From the NCBI GenBank assembly GCA_040414675.1, contig JBEDUN010000007.1, positions 1 to 64,000 on the forward strand: DNA of 64,000 nt. Direction: 5' to 3'. The notes beneath the pieces were generated by a model. It ran no database searches. It had not been told where the DNA came from and saw nothing but the letters and a program-made list of their open reading frames with translations. Position 1 is the stretch's first letter, and the number at the start of each line of letters is the position of its first letter. Positions 1 to 9,984 of this stretch are shown here, piece by piece. The stretch comes from JARBAU01 sp040414675 (GTDB lineage: Archaea; Thermoproteota; Nitrososphaeria; Nitrososphaerales; Nitrososphaeraceae). The translations under genes and the position numbers were made by a program.

Positions 1-87
1 CACTTTTTGAAGCAATTCTGGACTAGGACAAGTATGACCTCCAATTGCCCCAATGTCGGCTTTTATTGCAGATAACGTAATTTTCAT
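1..87 (-). CDS. Fructose-1,6-bisphosphate aldolase/phosphatase, N-terminal fragment (runs off window start)
   Basis: The minus strand encodes 29 residues from an ATG at 85-87 to the window edge, beginning MKITLSAIKADIGAIGGHT. This matches the N-terminus of the archaeal bifunctional FBP aldolase/phosphatase (class V FBPase), in which the conserved KAD-GS/GG-H segment at the very start supplies metal and substrate ligands. The enzyme condenses triose phosphates and dephosphorylates the product to fructose 6-phosphate, the committed gluconeogenic step in autotrophic archaea. Only the first tenth or so of the protein is present, so the identification rests on this short but characteristic motif. 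Confidence 0.78.
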   Translation of the reverse strand, partial: MKITLSAIKADIGAIGGHTCPSPELLQKV

Positions 88-558
88 ATTTAATAGTACA
101 ATAGTTGTTTCTGGGTCTGCTTCTTAAAACTTTTACGAATCTCATTTTTTTATGTATATCGACATATGCTATTCAAGAATTTGTAGTCTTGTTATTAATT
201 ACCCCAATGTTCGATATACTTCAATTCTTTTAGTTGATATTATGTATACACAACGCCCACTAAACCGACTAAATATATCATCCATCCAATTTTAGCAACA
301 ACCATTTAAATTTGCTATCTGTACTTCGAATGATTTCGCATGTCTTGGTGGATTCAGACTATTGGAACAATTTCTAGAAATCGGCTATTTGTTTCTATTT
401 CAGACTTATTTACCAGTTATGGCAATAAGAAATAAGATTCGTAGCCTCTGATCGCATAATCTTATTTTATCTTGGAATTTATCCTTAATCACAAATACTA
501 CGAATATTTCTTAGATTGAGCGTCGAACTGATAACATCATATTCTATCGATATTAGCT
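88..558. other. Intergenic, no gene seen
   Basis: About 470 AT-rich bases lie between the FBP aldolase/phosphatase start and the next minus-strand gene. The right-hand part should hold the promoter of the aldolase gene. I see no RNA gene, repeat or convincing small reading frame. Confidence 0.5.
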
Positions 559-864
559 TTACGACCAACCTACGAAATATTTGTACCTCTTTTCAACTTC
601 CTTATTGTTTCCTTCAACTACCTTTTTTGTTTCTGCTTGAAGCATTCTGTTGGCGTACTCTCGAAAGTTATCACCATCTTCGTTTTCTGGAAATTTTGAT
701 AGCGAGTAATGAAAATGATTCATAAACTCAACTGTTTTGTCTCGGAATTCTTCTTTACTAGGCTTCAAATTACTTGATAGTTTGAACCAAGTCGATGCGC
801 ATGCTGTAGCATAAATCTTTGCCAAGTCTTCTATTAATCGATCAATTTCAAAGAAATCTGGCAT
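559..864 (-). CDS. Small conserved helical protein, paralogue of the gene at 29812-30306
   Basis: This encodes 101 residues of unknown function. It aligns without gaps over nearly its whole length with the first 100 residues of the protein at 29812-30306. Both start with M-D-(F/Y)-FE-(I/M)-DR-(L/V)-IE-LAK, both have a TWFK segment followed by KP(S/T)KEE(F/Y)RDK, and both share GNN-(K/D)-V-(E/R)-RYK near residue 90. The copy here stops where the other continues with about 60 charged residues. No membrane segment or metal motif is visible, and the pattern suggests a compact helical domain. Having two copies in one window supports both as genes. Confidence 0.72.
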   Translation of the reverse strand: MPDFFEIDRLIEDLAKIYATACASTWFKLSSNLKPSKEEFRDKTVEFMNHFHYSLSKFPENEDGDNFREYANRMLQAETKKVVEGNNKEVEKRYKYFVGWS

Positions 865-1268
865 TTTTTATGACTATTGAAGTCGGGTTTCATATAAGAC
901 TATTCACTAAATTCTTAGAATAGACTAACCCTTAGAGTATCTATCAAAAAACTGGGTATTGCAGCGAATAATGTTCACACGACTTACATCTAATAGAATA
1001 ACCAGATTCGCGAACGTCACAAATTCTTGATCAAGACTTAACCATTACCAGTAGTAATTTGTATTATTGAGAACTAGATAGGATCGTAGGTTACCTATGG
1101 ATTTCCCTATTTTCTGATTTATGATATTTGTCATGGTCAAGACCCTATAACTATGGATTTTTGAATCCAATTGAATATATCACAGTGCTGAAACTTAAAG
1201 AACCACTCGGACAACGGAAAGTATTCGTCTTAAAATAGATCTTGCTCACATCTTTTAGCTCCTATGAT
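865..1268. other. Intergenic, no gene seen
   Basis: About 400 bases follow the stop of the ureohydrolase gene and precede the start of the small helical protein. Its left end should contain that protein's promoter. Nothing else is recognisable. Confidence 0.5.
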
Positions 1269-2234
1269 CTATCTCGTTGTTTTGTATCTGTGTGCCAAGA
1301 TTCTAAACAAAGTTTGAGTTGATAGAACGCCTTCTCGATAGTCATTGTTTTTTAAACCTACTTCCACTAGATCTAACCCTATGAGAGTGGATGAGTCGCT
1401 TATACTTTTTATTATTCGAGCAATTTGAAACGGATCTAGTCCAAATGGTTCTGGTGTACCCGTACAGGGAACATATGGTAGATCATAAACATCTATATCA
1501 AATGATATGTAAATACTTCTATTTTCAGTTATTTTTTTCAGATGCCTAAGAAGATCATTTATTCTGTCATGAACATCCCATGCATTGAATGTGGTCACAC
1601 CAAAAGATTTCGCCGCCTCATTCTCGCGGCTATCTGCTTGACGAATTCCAATTTGAACCACGTTTTCGGCAGAGACATGGCCTTCTTTAATCAGATAATA
1701 GAATGGCGTAGTGTGACAGAGTTTCAGCCCACCATATTCTTCTTTCATATCTCTATGGGCGTCAAAATGAATAACAATAGGTTTCTCTTTGGATAGCTCC
1801 TTTATCTGAAAATATGACACAGTATGCTCTCCTCCCAACAAAACAGGAATTTTGTTCATATCAAGTGCTGCTTTACAAACCGAACCAATCTTTTCGTCAA
1901 GATACCTAAAGACGGATTCAATGTGTGATTTCTTTTTATCTATTTTGGTTCTAGGGATCTTGATATCGCCTAAATCGTATATTCCTATCCTATCATAGAT
2001 GTCAACTTTCTCATCAAAAACATATGTTTCTGTCTGGAGAGCAGACGTCGTTCTTACTGCTTCTGGACCTCTCGCTGTGCCCTTTCCGAAGGTCGTCGTC
2101 AAGTCTAACGGTACGCCATAAAATACTGCCTTTGCCTTGTCTAAAGTAATTGGCTGAGGTATGTCTGCAAATCCGTATCCCGATTTCGTTTTTTCGGGTA
2201 TTGTAAATATATTGTCTAATCCATCAAAATCCAA
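1269..2234 (-). CDS. speB: Ureohydrolase (agmatinase/arginase family)
   Basis: A 321-residue member of the binuclear-manganese ureohydrolase family, full length. The metal-ligand motifs are intact: GGEHTVS near residue 134 (His137), HFDAHRD near 156 (Asp158, His160, Asp162) and SFDIDVYD near 244 (Asp246, Asp248), followed by the substrate-site stretch CTGTPEPFG. The usual loop has a proline-glycine pair where this protein has PCTGT. Such enzymes release urea from agmatine or a related guanidino compound. Agmatinase is the usual assignment in archaea, but the exact substrate cannot be read from the sequence. It is transcribed alone. Confidence 0.85.
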   Translation of the reverse strand: MDFDGLDNIFTIPEKTKSGYGFADIPQPITLDKAKAVFYGVPLDLTTTFGKGTARGPEAVRTTSALQTETYVFDEKVDIYDRIGIYDLGDIKIPRTKIDKKKSHIESVFRYLDEKIGSVCKAALDMNKIPVLLGGEHTVSYFQIKELSKEKPIVIHFDAHRDMKEEYGGLKLCHTTPFYYLIKEGHVSAENVVQIGIRQADSRENEAAKSFGVTTFNAWDVHDRINDLLRHLKKITENRSIYISFDIDVYDLPYVPCTGTPEPFGLDPFQIARIIKSISDSSTLIGLDLVEVGLKNNDYREGVLSTQTLFRILAHRYKTTR

Positions 2235-2404
2235 TTTCCCATATACTAGGCTAAATCTTCACACATTAAACGCTTTTGTCACGATCGGTGCTCGCTAACC
2301 CCCAGCAATTATTAATCCTTGAGCAAATCGATTTTTGAGATTTACCTACTATAAATGAGCATTGTAGGACTATAATGTCCTATTTTTAGAAATTTCGTGA
2401 TTGA

Positions 2405-3034
2405 TTATTCAAAAATATGTCTGACATCCCCTTCCAAAATCCCAGATTCGCCATGAAGTCTGTCTATATGTTTTGATAGTCCTTCCTTAGTATCAAATGG
2501 AGATTGGCAGTAAGGACATACTATACTAAACTTACTCAAATCCTTCATATATGCGATAGCTTTGGTATTAATAATGCATGCTGGAGTTCCAGATATAGCT
2601 GTGTCCTCAGAAGCCATAGAGAGAGTTTCCATACTCTGGTAAATATCCTCCCTAGTGACTACACCCAAAACTGCTGCGTACGCATGAACCATTACTTGTC
2701 TGATACCATGCTTGTCCATAACCGACAATGCGTCTTTAATCGTTGAGCCTGGACCCACCGCGCGAACAGGACATGTCATTACTTCCCTTAACTTGACTTT
2801 TGATGGGTTCCCATTTTGGGAGATTACCTTGAAGAGAATATCAGTTTTGCTTACAATTCCAATAACTTCGCCGCGTTTAGAAACAAGAACGCTTCTACTA
2901 TTTTTCTCCTTCATCAACTTAGTTGCCTCGTCAACTGAAGCGTCGCTCTCAAGTATTACTACATCAGGCTTCATTAAAAGTCCTACACGAGAAGATAGCA
3001 ACGATGTCATCGTATTCGGAATGTTCTGTTCCAC
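2405..3034 (-). CDS. CBS-domain pair protein with C-terminal C2H2 zinc finger
   Basis: A 209-residue protein with two tandem CBS motifs (about residues 15-75 and 80-140), recognisable by V-SKTDILFKV and VTREDIYQSM, each preceded by a G-V-I/V strand. Residues 168-194 form a classic C2H2 finger: CPYC, twelve residues, HIDRLH. CBS pairs bind adenine nucleotides and act as energy sensors, and the finger suggests a nucleic-acid or protein contact. The coupling therefore looks like a nucleotide-responsive regulator, which is inference. It is a single gene, about 170 bases upstream of the ureohydrolase on the same strand. Confidence 0.82.
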   Translation of the reverse strand: MEQNIPNTMTSLLSSRVGLLMKPDVVILESDASVDEATKLMKEKNSRSVLVSKRGEVIGIVSKTDILFKVISQNGNPSKVKLREVMTCPVRAVGPGSTIKDALSVMDKHGIRQVMVHAYAAVLGVVTREDIYQSMETLSMASEDTAISGTPACIINTKAIAYMKDLSKFSIVCPYCQSPFDTKEGLSKHIDRLHGESGILEGDVRHIFE

Positions 3035-3296
3035 ACACTATTTAGGCAAATGATTTATTTATAGCTAATGGTTAAAATATTGTATTTGCAATTAATCGAT
3101 AAAATATGGTTTTGATTTCTAATATGTTAATATATTACATTTCATTTATGATATAAAATCAATAAGAGTTGAAAATATTTTATATCAAGTTATTTCGAAA
3201 AATTAAGACGGCTGAATTACAATTCAATGATGATGCAGCTTTAGAAAAGTATGAACTACATGAAAGGGTTCAGATTTTCAGGTTCAAATGAGATTT

Positions 3297-6014
3297 CTAG
3301 GTATTCCAGAAAAGTTCATCCAAACTACGTTGTCGCGGTTTGCCCAAAAGCGACTTAAAGTTGAAATTTAGCGATGAAAGCAATTGGTCAAATGTTGCTT
3401 CCATGGTGGCGAGATATTTTTCAGTATCTATATCTTCAGGTTTTGCCAATTCAACAGGTTTGACTCCGTCACCTGTCTTCGTCTTAACATAGGAAATAAT
3501 ATCACCGGCTTTAATCACTCTTCCATTGTCTGATAACAATTTCGCGGCCTTGATGTGCTGTGGTAGACCTTTATAGATCTCGACTTCTCTCTCCTTACCG
3601 TGCAAAGCACTATATCTCGTGTTATGGTTGCTGTTAGACAGTTTCTTTCCGTACTTGTCAGGAGACTTATTCACCATAACGTTAAAACTCAATTCATGTA
3701 AAGGGATTTCCTTTTGCTCTAGTCCCTTAGCATTTTCTTGAATTATATTTTTAATCTTTTCCCTTGCCGATTCAAAATCTTTTTCCGAATCAACTTTGCT
3801 CAGTATACTCAAGATTTCGTAAAATGCACTGCGGATAAATGGTGGAGTATGCGATTTTTTTCCGGTAAGACCCTTTACGTCTACGGTACCATCCTCGAGC
3901 ACACCAAGGTAGTTCTTCTTAAGTTCGCTGAATACCACGTACCGATATTGTTTGTCAATCTCTAAATCTACACCTAATCTAGTTTTGGCCCACATTGAGA
4001 TCTCTTCAACTTTACTTGATGACGGATTTTTTAGAAAAAGAGAATCGGTATCTCCATAAATCACATCTATACCTATTTCTTTACACTTCTCGATTGTGGA
4101 AGTTGTGGTTACTCTCCCTATTGCTGCTGTGGCGTCAGCCACTGGCAGGCAGTAAAGTGGAAAGATCTCTGCCCCCATGACACCATAACTGGCATTTAAG
4201 ATAACCTTGATTGCCTGACTAACTACATTGTATAATTGGCGTTCCTCCGGTGTAATCGATTTGTTCTTTGAGAGGTGTTTATAATAATTTACTCTCAGAT
4301 CCCGAAGTGAACCGATCAGTAATGAAGTCAGACCCCTATTTACTTTGCAAATCCAGTGGGTTGTTCCAGGTACTCTCTGATTAGGATCGTCCTTGCAAGA
4401 TGTATGCACACAATTTACGGTTTCATATGAAAGATTGTGAACTTTTATAATACTCGGATATAGGCTAGCAAAATCGACTACCACAACTCCAAAATGAATT
4501 CCGAGCTTTGGTTCAACGACTAACCCACCTCGATATTTCTTTTCTTTGATTATGGCAGTAGTCGATGAGGTGCCCTTCTCTTGCAACTCGTCTCTTCGAG
4601 GTATCAGAAATCCATTTGTTCGATGCTCATAGTATAGCATACCTCTAATCCACTGATTGACCCCAAATCGTGAAATATCGTCTAGTGATAATCGTCCAAT
4701 CCTAGCAATCACGACAATTAATTTCATTAGTAAACTATCGTTAAAGCTGGTCAACCTATAGGTCAACTCAGCATCCTTTAGGCAATATTGAGCAAGTGTT
4801 TCCATGGGCAGATCTGATATGTCACCTTCAAATTCTAGCTTAGTATCGTCGAGTAGAGCTTCTGCTATTGCGTTTAACGTATGTTCAGAGTATTTGTTAC
4901 TGAATGCGTAGATCTGTACAGATCGATTCTGAAATGTTCTAAATAGATCTAAATGTATACCATATTTTACTTGTACAGGTTCTGCTTGGATGCCACGTTT
5001 GATGAATGATTCTCGTTTAATGATTATCGGTACCCTTTCCTTTGGTATAATCTGTGATCTTATCGGATCAATTCTAGGATCCTGTGATCTAGCGTACAAA
5101 TATGGCAAATCAAAATCATCGCCATTATAAGTAATGATGACAGGATATGAAGAAATTATTCTAAATGTCTCCTCTAAGAGCTCCTTTTCTGTATAAAATA
5201 TTTCTGCCTCAGGGACCAATGTTCGACTGCTCTCGTGTTTTCTATTCTGATCTAGCACTAACACTTTCTTGAACCCATTACTACCAACAAGTCCAACTGC
5301 TATAACTCGACGATCATGATCCCTTGGCGTGGGCATTCTGCCTTCTTCTGATTCTACTTCTATATCAATTGAGACGCGCCTTATTTCAGGAATTGGTTGG
5401 TTAAGTAGGTTTGCCCATCGGGTAATGTGCTTTTGATAATCCACGTCTTCTGTTTTCTGTGATGGAACTTTCAACTTGTTCCATAACAAATCTTCTAACT
5501 CTTCTCGAACTTTGTCTGAAATATTTATTTCATGATTTTTGATCTCGTCATTTTTTCTAATGTAAAATGTGCCTGGAATTAAGCCGGTATCATAAAGATA
5601 ATTTTCATGATACTTTATATCCGCTTCCCATGATCTTACCTTTTCACGGATACTATTTTCTGTACCACCTATTGAAAGGGGATCAGGGGCAATTATTTTT
5701 AAGATGTCGATAAGTTGATCAGATATTAGATCGCGTTTCTTTACATTTTCAATAGTGTATTTTTTTTCTTGTCTGACCACTTCGTTGGCTTTGGCTGCGT
5801 ATTGCAATTTGGTATAGCAGTAAGGCTTGTGGTTTGTTCGATCACGCCATATGTATACGGCTTCATCTTTGGGACTATAAAATTTGAGATACACCTTTTG
5901 CTCTTCTCCTGAATATATTGCCGATAAGAGAAGAGCAGGGATATTTTCTGGCAACTCTGATAAATCGCCGAATTTTTTTTCTCTAGGGGTAAAATATTCC
6001 TCTTGATGTTCCAA
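3297..6014 (-). CDS. polB: DNA polymerase, family B (replicative, with 3'-5' exonuclease)
   Basis: A 905-residue family B polymerase, full length. The proofreading exonuclease motifs are present: Exo I DIE at 217-219, Exo II NGDDFD at 297-302, Exo III YCLKD at 410-414. The polymerase motifs are also present: A, VDFASLYPSII at about 513-523; B, KVILNASYG at about 603-611; C, YGDTDS at 653-658. All catalytic aspartates are intact, so both activities should work. The chosen ATG is the first in frame before the conserved N-terminal domain. It stands alone in orientation with tatC upstream on the same strand. Confidence 0.95.
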   Translation of the reverse strand: MEHQEEYFTPREKKFGDLSELPENIPALLLSAIYSGEEQKVYLKFYSPKDEAVYIWRDRTNHKPYCYTKLQYAAKANEVVRQEKKYTIENVKKRDLISDQLIDILKIIAPDPLSIGGTENSIREKVRSWEADIKYHENYLYDTGLIPGTFYIRKNDEIKNHEINISDKVREELEDLLWNKLKVPSQKTEDVDYQKHITRWANLLNQPIPEIRRVSIDIEVESEEGRMPTPRDHDRRVIAVGLVGSNGFKKVLVLDQNRKHESSRTLVPEAEIFYTEKELLEETFRIISSYPVIITYNGDDFDLPYLYARSQDPRIDPIRSQIIPKERVPIIIKRESFIKRGIQAEPVQVKYGIHLDLFRTFQNRSVQIYAFSNKYSEHTLNAIAEALLDDTKLEFEGDISDLPMETLAQYCLKDAELTYRLTSFNDSLLMKLIVVIARIGRLSLDDISRFGVNQWIRGMLYYEHRTNGFLIPRRDELQEKGTSSTTAIIKEKKYRGGLVVEPKLGIHFGVVVVDFASLYPSIIKVHNLSYETVNCVHTSCKDDPNQRVPGTTHWICKVNRGLTSLLIGSLRDLRVNYYKHLSKNKSITPEERQLYNVVSQAIKVILNASYGVMGAEIFPLYCLPVADATAAIGRVTTTSTIEKCKEIGIDVIYGDTDSLFLKNPSSSKVEEISMWAKTRLGVDLEIDKQYRYVVFSELKKNYLGVLEDGTVDVKGLTGKKSHTPPFIRSAFYEILSILSKVDSEKDFESAREKIKNIIQENAKGLEQKEIPLHELSFNVMVNKSPDKYGKKLSNSNHNTRYSALHGKEREVEIYKGLPQHIKAAKLLSDNGRVIKAGDIISYVKTKTGDGVKPVELAKPEDIDTEKYLATMEATFDQLLSSLNFNFKSLLGKPRQRSLDELFWNT

Positions 6015-6251
6015 CAGCAGTATGTGGTTGAATTGCGAATCCTATTAAAACGTTCATCTATACCTAGCGAATAAATGGATCTTATCAAGTCTGGATCCAG
6101 ATTTGTCCAATGTTGACCTCACTCTACATTTGGATTCGCTAATAGGTGTCACTCAAGTTCTAAATTGGCTTGGTTTAACAGAGCGAATATGGTTAGGAAC
6201 ATATCCTTGCTCTACTATTAATCGTCCTGCTAATCAATCCTTACGCCAATT

Positions 6252-7055
6252 TCACGTTAGATTTTCCAACTTCGCCTTATTCTTTTCCCTTCTCTCGATA
6301 AACACAATCCCCAGTAGGTACAAAGCTATCATCGGACCAGCAACAAACCACATTGTGATTCCACTTCCATCAGGAGTAATAATTGCACCAAAAACAACCA
6401 GTATTATAATCGCATAACGAAAATTCTTTTTCCAAAAGCTTACGTCAATCATACCAGTTAGCGTAAATGCATACATGATTATAGGAAGCTCAAATGCAAT
6501 ACCAAATCCAAGAAAGAATTGTAGAACAAACGATATGAAATCGTTAACGTTAAAGAATGTCTCTACTCCGATTGCCTGACCATAGTTATATAAAAAGGTT
6601 AGAGTGAATGGAATTACCAGAATATAAGAGAGTGCAATTCCTGAAAGGAATAGGACAATTGTCGGCAAAATGATATTCACAATCAAATTCTTATTGAACT
6701 GCCTCTCAAAAGCAGGAGAAATGAAGCCGAATATCTCTTTGATAATGACTGGCATAGAAGCAAGGACACCGATCAACATACCCACGTATATTTGAGCAAA
6801 AAATGCCTGACCCGGTGAGGTCTGAATTAGCTTTACTTCGGGTGGCAATAGAGTGTCTCTCATATAAGATGTTACTTGTACGGCTATGTTATTGATGGGA
6901 TCAGGAACGGGATAAAATAACAAAGAATCATTTAGGGGCTTTAAACCGAAGCTGAGGCAGAATATTGTGATGATAGTTATGCAGATAGCAATGTGAAAAA
7001 CCCTACCGCGTAGTTCATTGATATGTTCGTAAAAGGTCATATCTGCTGACGGCAT
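6252..7055 (-). CDS. tatC: Twin-arginine translocase subunit TatC
   Basis: A 267-residue integral membrane protein with about six hydrophobic spans. The N-terminal cytoplasmic signature HINELRGR (residues 11-18), the first periplasmic-loop segment TSPGQAFFAQIYVG and the FGIAFELP stretch before the fifth span are typical of TatC, which recognises the twin-arginine signal of folded export substrates. The C-terminus is a charged KNKAKLENL tail. No tatA gene is visible beside it. It is divergent from the small PH-like gene at 7141, sharing an 85-base gap. Confidence 0.92.
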   Translation of the reverse strand: MPSADMTFYEHINELRGRVFHIAICITIITIFCLSFGLKPLNDSLLFYPVPDPINNIAVQVTSYMRDTLLPPEVKLIQTSPGQAFFAQIYVGMLIGVLASMPVIIKEIFGFISPAFERQFNKNLIVNIILPTIVLFLSGIALSYILVIPFTLTFLYNYGQAIGVETFFNVNDFISFVLQFFLGFGIAFELPIIMYAFTLTGMIDVSFWKKNFRYAIIILVVFGAIITPDGSGITMWFVAGPMIALYLLGIVFIERREKNKAKLENLT

Positions 7056-7140
7056 ATGTTAATTGTCTGTACTAGAGACGTCTGTCCGAAATATATTTGT
7101 GTAACCTCCAAAGCTCACTGGCCTCATCTTTCCACACTAA

Positions 7141-7596
7141 ATGCATACTGGATATGACCAACAGCTATTATATCAAATCAATAAATCTACATCACAACAA
7201 CAAATTGCTGCAACAAGTTTTGCTAAATATCAAAATGACATGTCTTTCAGCAACATAATAATGCCATTACAGGACTTTCTACTCCCATCAGAAAATGTAA
7301 AGTTTTATAGTACATCGTTTGTTCGATATGGGATTAAAAAGTATAGAGTCTTGATAACTGACAAGAGATTAATTCTGTACGCTCAGCGTGGGTATATTAT
7401 AAAATCTGATGACATTGTAAGCGAAGGGTTGGATAGAATCCAGGGATTAGAGTATTCAGAAAAGGGATTTTTCTTTAGAATGGCAAAAATTTCTATCCAA
7501 TGTCTAACTAAATTGGAATTGTATGGTCCAATTTCAGAGATTAATCCCTTGTTTCACACAATGCAATCTCTTATAAATGTCGGCCAAAATCTATAA
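7141..7596 (+). CDS. Small PH-like domain protein
   Basis: A 151-residue soluble protein. Residues 50-105 read as a bacterial/archaeal PH-like barrel: E-V-FYSTSFVRYGIKKYRVLITDKRLILYA, then D-IVSEGLDRIQGLEYSEKG. The pairing of a Y-V/LITDKRLI strand with a following loop is characteristic of the short bPH families, whose function is mostly unknown. The N-terminal 40 residues are Gln/Ser-rich and probably flexible. The ATG sits only a few bases after the probable transcription start, as expected of a leaderless thaumarchaeal gene. Confidence 0.7.
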   Translation: MHTGYDQQLLYQINKSTSQQQIAATSFAKYQNDMSFSNIIMPLQDFLLPSENVKFYSTSFVRYGIKKYRVLITDKRLILYAQRGYIIKSDDIVSEGLDRIQGLEYSEKGFFFRMAKISIQCLTKLELYGPISEINPLFHTMQSLINVGQNL

Positions 7597-7808
7597 TTTC
7601 TATTCTTTATTACTAATATAATTTCATTTTGGGTTCGATCACAATTTATCTCTAAATTAGGATCTAAGAATTGATAGTTTGAACCACAACAACCATTAGT
7701 TGAAGGATTATGAAAAGTAATTAAAAAAGATATACACAGTTAATGGCCGACTGCTGCATCAGAGGCCAGATATTCAGCAGCTTTAAAAAAGGTTAGGACC
7801 TATGTCAC

Positions 7809-8120
7809 TTACTGAGTTAAGGATACTTCTATGTAGACATCATCGGGTATTTTTAGTCTCATTAGCTGTCTAATAGCTCTATCATCCGCACCCAAATCAA
7901 TTACTCGCCTGTGAATCCGCAGTTCATATTTGTCATATGTATTCGTGCCTTGTCCGCAGGGCGATTTTCTTGTTACTACTCTCATTTTTTTGGTAGGTAG
8001 AGGATGCGGTCCTTTCAGTTTTATGCCACTTTTTTCGCCAAGTCCCTTTATTTCAGAGCATACGCCTTCAAGCGTAGAAAGATTAGTACTAGTGAGTTTT
8101 ATTCTGGCTTCCTGTGGCAT
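7809..8120 (-). CDS. rps10: 30S ribosomal protein S10
   Basis: A 103-residue ribosomal protein S10 (uS10) of archaeal length, located in the head of the small subunit. The diagnostic stretch GPHPLPTKKMRVVTRKSPCG (residues 38-57) and the following YELRIHRRVIDL are intact. It lies 15 bases downstream of EF-1alpha on the same strand. This tuf-rps10 arrangement is conserved in archaea and implies one transcript. Confidence 0.95.
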   Translation of the reverse strand: MPQEARIKLTSTNLSTLEGVCSEIKGLGEKSGIKLKGPHPLPTKKMRVVTRKSPCGQGTNTYDKYELRIHRRVIDLGADDRAIRQLMRLKIPDDVYIEVSLTQ

Positions 8121-8135
8121 TTCACAAATTCACTT

Positions 8136-9449
8136 TTACTTTTTGGAGGGATCATATTTTTCGGTGACTGCCTTTACTACGCCAGCTGCTATTGTTGTTC
8201 CCATATCTCTAAGCGCAAATCTTCCAATTTCTGGAAATTCCTTAAACGTCTCGATAGCCAACGGTCTTACTGGCTTGATCTTTACGATCGCAGCATCTCC
8301 TGTTTTTAGAAACTTTGGTTTTTCTTCTGTTGTTCCTCCTGTTTTTGAGTCAATTTTTGCGACGAATTCTGAGAGAGTCGCAGCAACCTGAGCAGTATGA
8401 GCGTGCAGAACTGGTGTGTATCCAGGGGCCATTGCAGTAGGATGATGTATTACTATAATCTGTGCCTCAAATTCTTTCACAACAGTTGGTGGGCTGCTTG
8501 CGGAGCCAATCATATCTCCTCGCTTTATAGATTTCTTGTCCACACCTCTGAGGTTAAAACCTATATTGTCACCAGCCTCGGCGGAATCCATCTGTGTGTG
8601 ATGGGTTTCTATGCTTTTGACCTCCCCACTGACTCCGGATGGCATCACTATGACTTTGTCGTTAGTTTTAACTACACCTGTCTCAACTCTACCGACAGGT
8701 ACTGTACCAACACCAGTGATAGAATAGACATCTTGCACAGGAATCCTTAAAGGCTTACCGATTGGCTTTGCAGGTGCTTCGAACATATCTAGGGCTTCCA
8801 GAAGAGTTGGTCCCTTGTACCACGACATGTTCTCAGATTTCTTTATTAGGTTATCGCCTTTCCATCCAGACACTGGGATAAATTGAACTTTGCTCGTATT
8901 GTATCCTACAAGCTTCAACATTTTCTCAGCTATCTCTTTAACCTCTTTATACCGTGCCTCTGAGTAGCCTGAATCATCCATTTTATTCAGAGCTACGATC
9001 ATCTGACTGACCCCCAGGGTTCTTGCCAAAAATGCATGTTCTCTAGCTTGACCACCAGGTTCAGTAGCTGCCTCAGTTTCACCGGGCTTGACTGAAATTA
9101 CCAAGATGGAAGCATCGGCTTCGGAGGCGCCGGTGATCATGTTCTTGATGAAATCTCTGTGTCCTGGTGCATCAATTAAAGTGTAAAAGAATTTTGGCGT
9201 TTCGAATTTCTGGAAGGCTAAGTCGATAGTGATACCTCTATCTCTTTCATCCTTTATACTGTCCAAAACCCATGCGTATTTGAAGGTATCACCCTTACCC
9301 GTTGCCTCAGATTCTTTAGCAAATGCTTCTATAGTCCTCTGGTCAATAACCCCCATATCGACCATCAAATGACCTACACAAGTCGATTTACCATTATCAA
9401 CGTGACCTGTAACCACCAAATTCATATGTGGTTTCTTGCTTTCGCTCAT
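8136..9449 (-). CDS. tuf: Translation elongation factor EF-1 alpha
   Basis: A 437-residue GTPase that delivers aminoacyl-tRNA to the ribosome. The G motifs are all present: GHVDNGKST (residues 14-22), DAPGHRD, NKMD and the SGW G5 element, followed by beta-barrel domains 2 and 3. The fourth residue of the P-loop region is Asn (HVDNGKS) where many archaea have His. It heads a two-gene unit with rps10. Confidence 0.96.
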   Translation of the reverse strand: MSESKKPHMNLVVTGHVDNGKSTCVGHLMVDMGVIDQRTIEAFAKESEATGKGDTFKYAWVLDSIKDERDRGITIDLAFQKFETPKFFYTLIDAPGHRDFIKNMITGASEADASILVISVKPGETEAATEPGGQAREHAFLARTLGVSQMIVALNKMDDSGYSEARYKEVKEIAEKMLKLVGYNTSKVQFIPVSGWKGDNLIKKSENMSWYKGPTLLEALDMFEAPAKPIGKPLRIPVQDVYSITGVGTVPVGRVETGVVKTNDKVIVMPSGVSGEVKSIETHHTQMDSAEAGDNIGFNLRGVDKKSIKRGDMIGSASSPPTVVKEFEAQIIVIHHPTAMAPGYTPVLHAHTAQVAATLSEFVAKIDSKTGGTTEEKPKFLKTGDAAIVKIKPVRPLAIETFKEFPEIGRFALRDMGTTIAAGVVKAVTEKYDPSKK

Positions 9450-9470
9450 AGTCGTAAAGCAATGTTAGGG

Positions 9471-9484
9471 CTTTATTTGTATTT
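9471..9484 (-). promoter_or_regulatory. Probable TATA element of the EF-1alpha/S10 unit
   Basis: On the minus strand AAATACAAATAAAG lies about 25-35 bases upstream of the EF-1alpha ATG. This is the spacing expected for a TATA box with a very short leader. It is assigned only by position and AT-richness. Confidence 0.35.
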
Positions 9485-9642
9485 CGATAATATGATTAAA
9501 TTTATTCATCATTAGTTGAAGTGATATTTTTGCTATAATCAGCATATATTCTCTCCGAGGGTTTTCGTGTTATAATCTATAATTCATGATCGCATGTAAA
9601 ATGAAGCGATAACAACTTAAATCTAAAATAAAGTTAATTCTC

Positions 9643-9984
9643 CTAATTCCCTCTACCATAATCGTCTTCTATTCTTGTAATATCATTTTCGTCAAATTTT
9701 CCATATGAAATCTCTAGCAAAACACAATCCTCGTTGGCTTTAATTCTATGTTTCACACCGGTATCTACCTTTATATTATCGCCTTCTTTCAAAACGATCT
9801 TGTTGTTGTCAAGTTCTACTTCAGCAGTACCCTTTACCAGTTTCCAAAATTCCCATCTATGTTGATGATATTGGAGGCTTAGACGTGAGTTGGAATTGAT
9901 ATAAATCAGCTTCACAGTACATGCTTCATTCTCATTGAACTTCTCAAATTTTCCCCAAGGTCTTATATCTGTGTAAACATCCAC
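9643..9984 (-). CDS. Cupin, phosphomannose isomerase type II-like
   Basis: A 113-residue single-domain cupin. The opening RPWGKFEKF, the metal motif QYHQHRWEFWKLVKG (residues 38-52) and the second motif GDNIKVDTGVKHRI, with a closing ISYGKFDENDITRIEDDYGR, match the C-terminal domain of mannose-6-phosphate isomerase/mannose-1-phosphate guanylyltransferase. As a stand-alone domain it probably interconverts mannose and fructose 6-phosphates and would feed mannose-based glycans. It is a single gene. Confidence 0.8.
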   Translation of the reverse strand: MDVYTDIRPWGKFEKFNENEACTVKLIYINSNSRLSLQYHQHRWEFWKLVKGTAEVELDNNKIVLKEGDNIKVDTGVKHRIKANEDCVLLEISYGKFDENDITRIEDDYGRGN

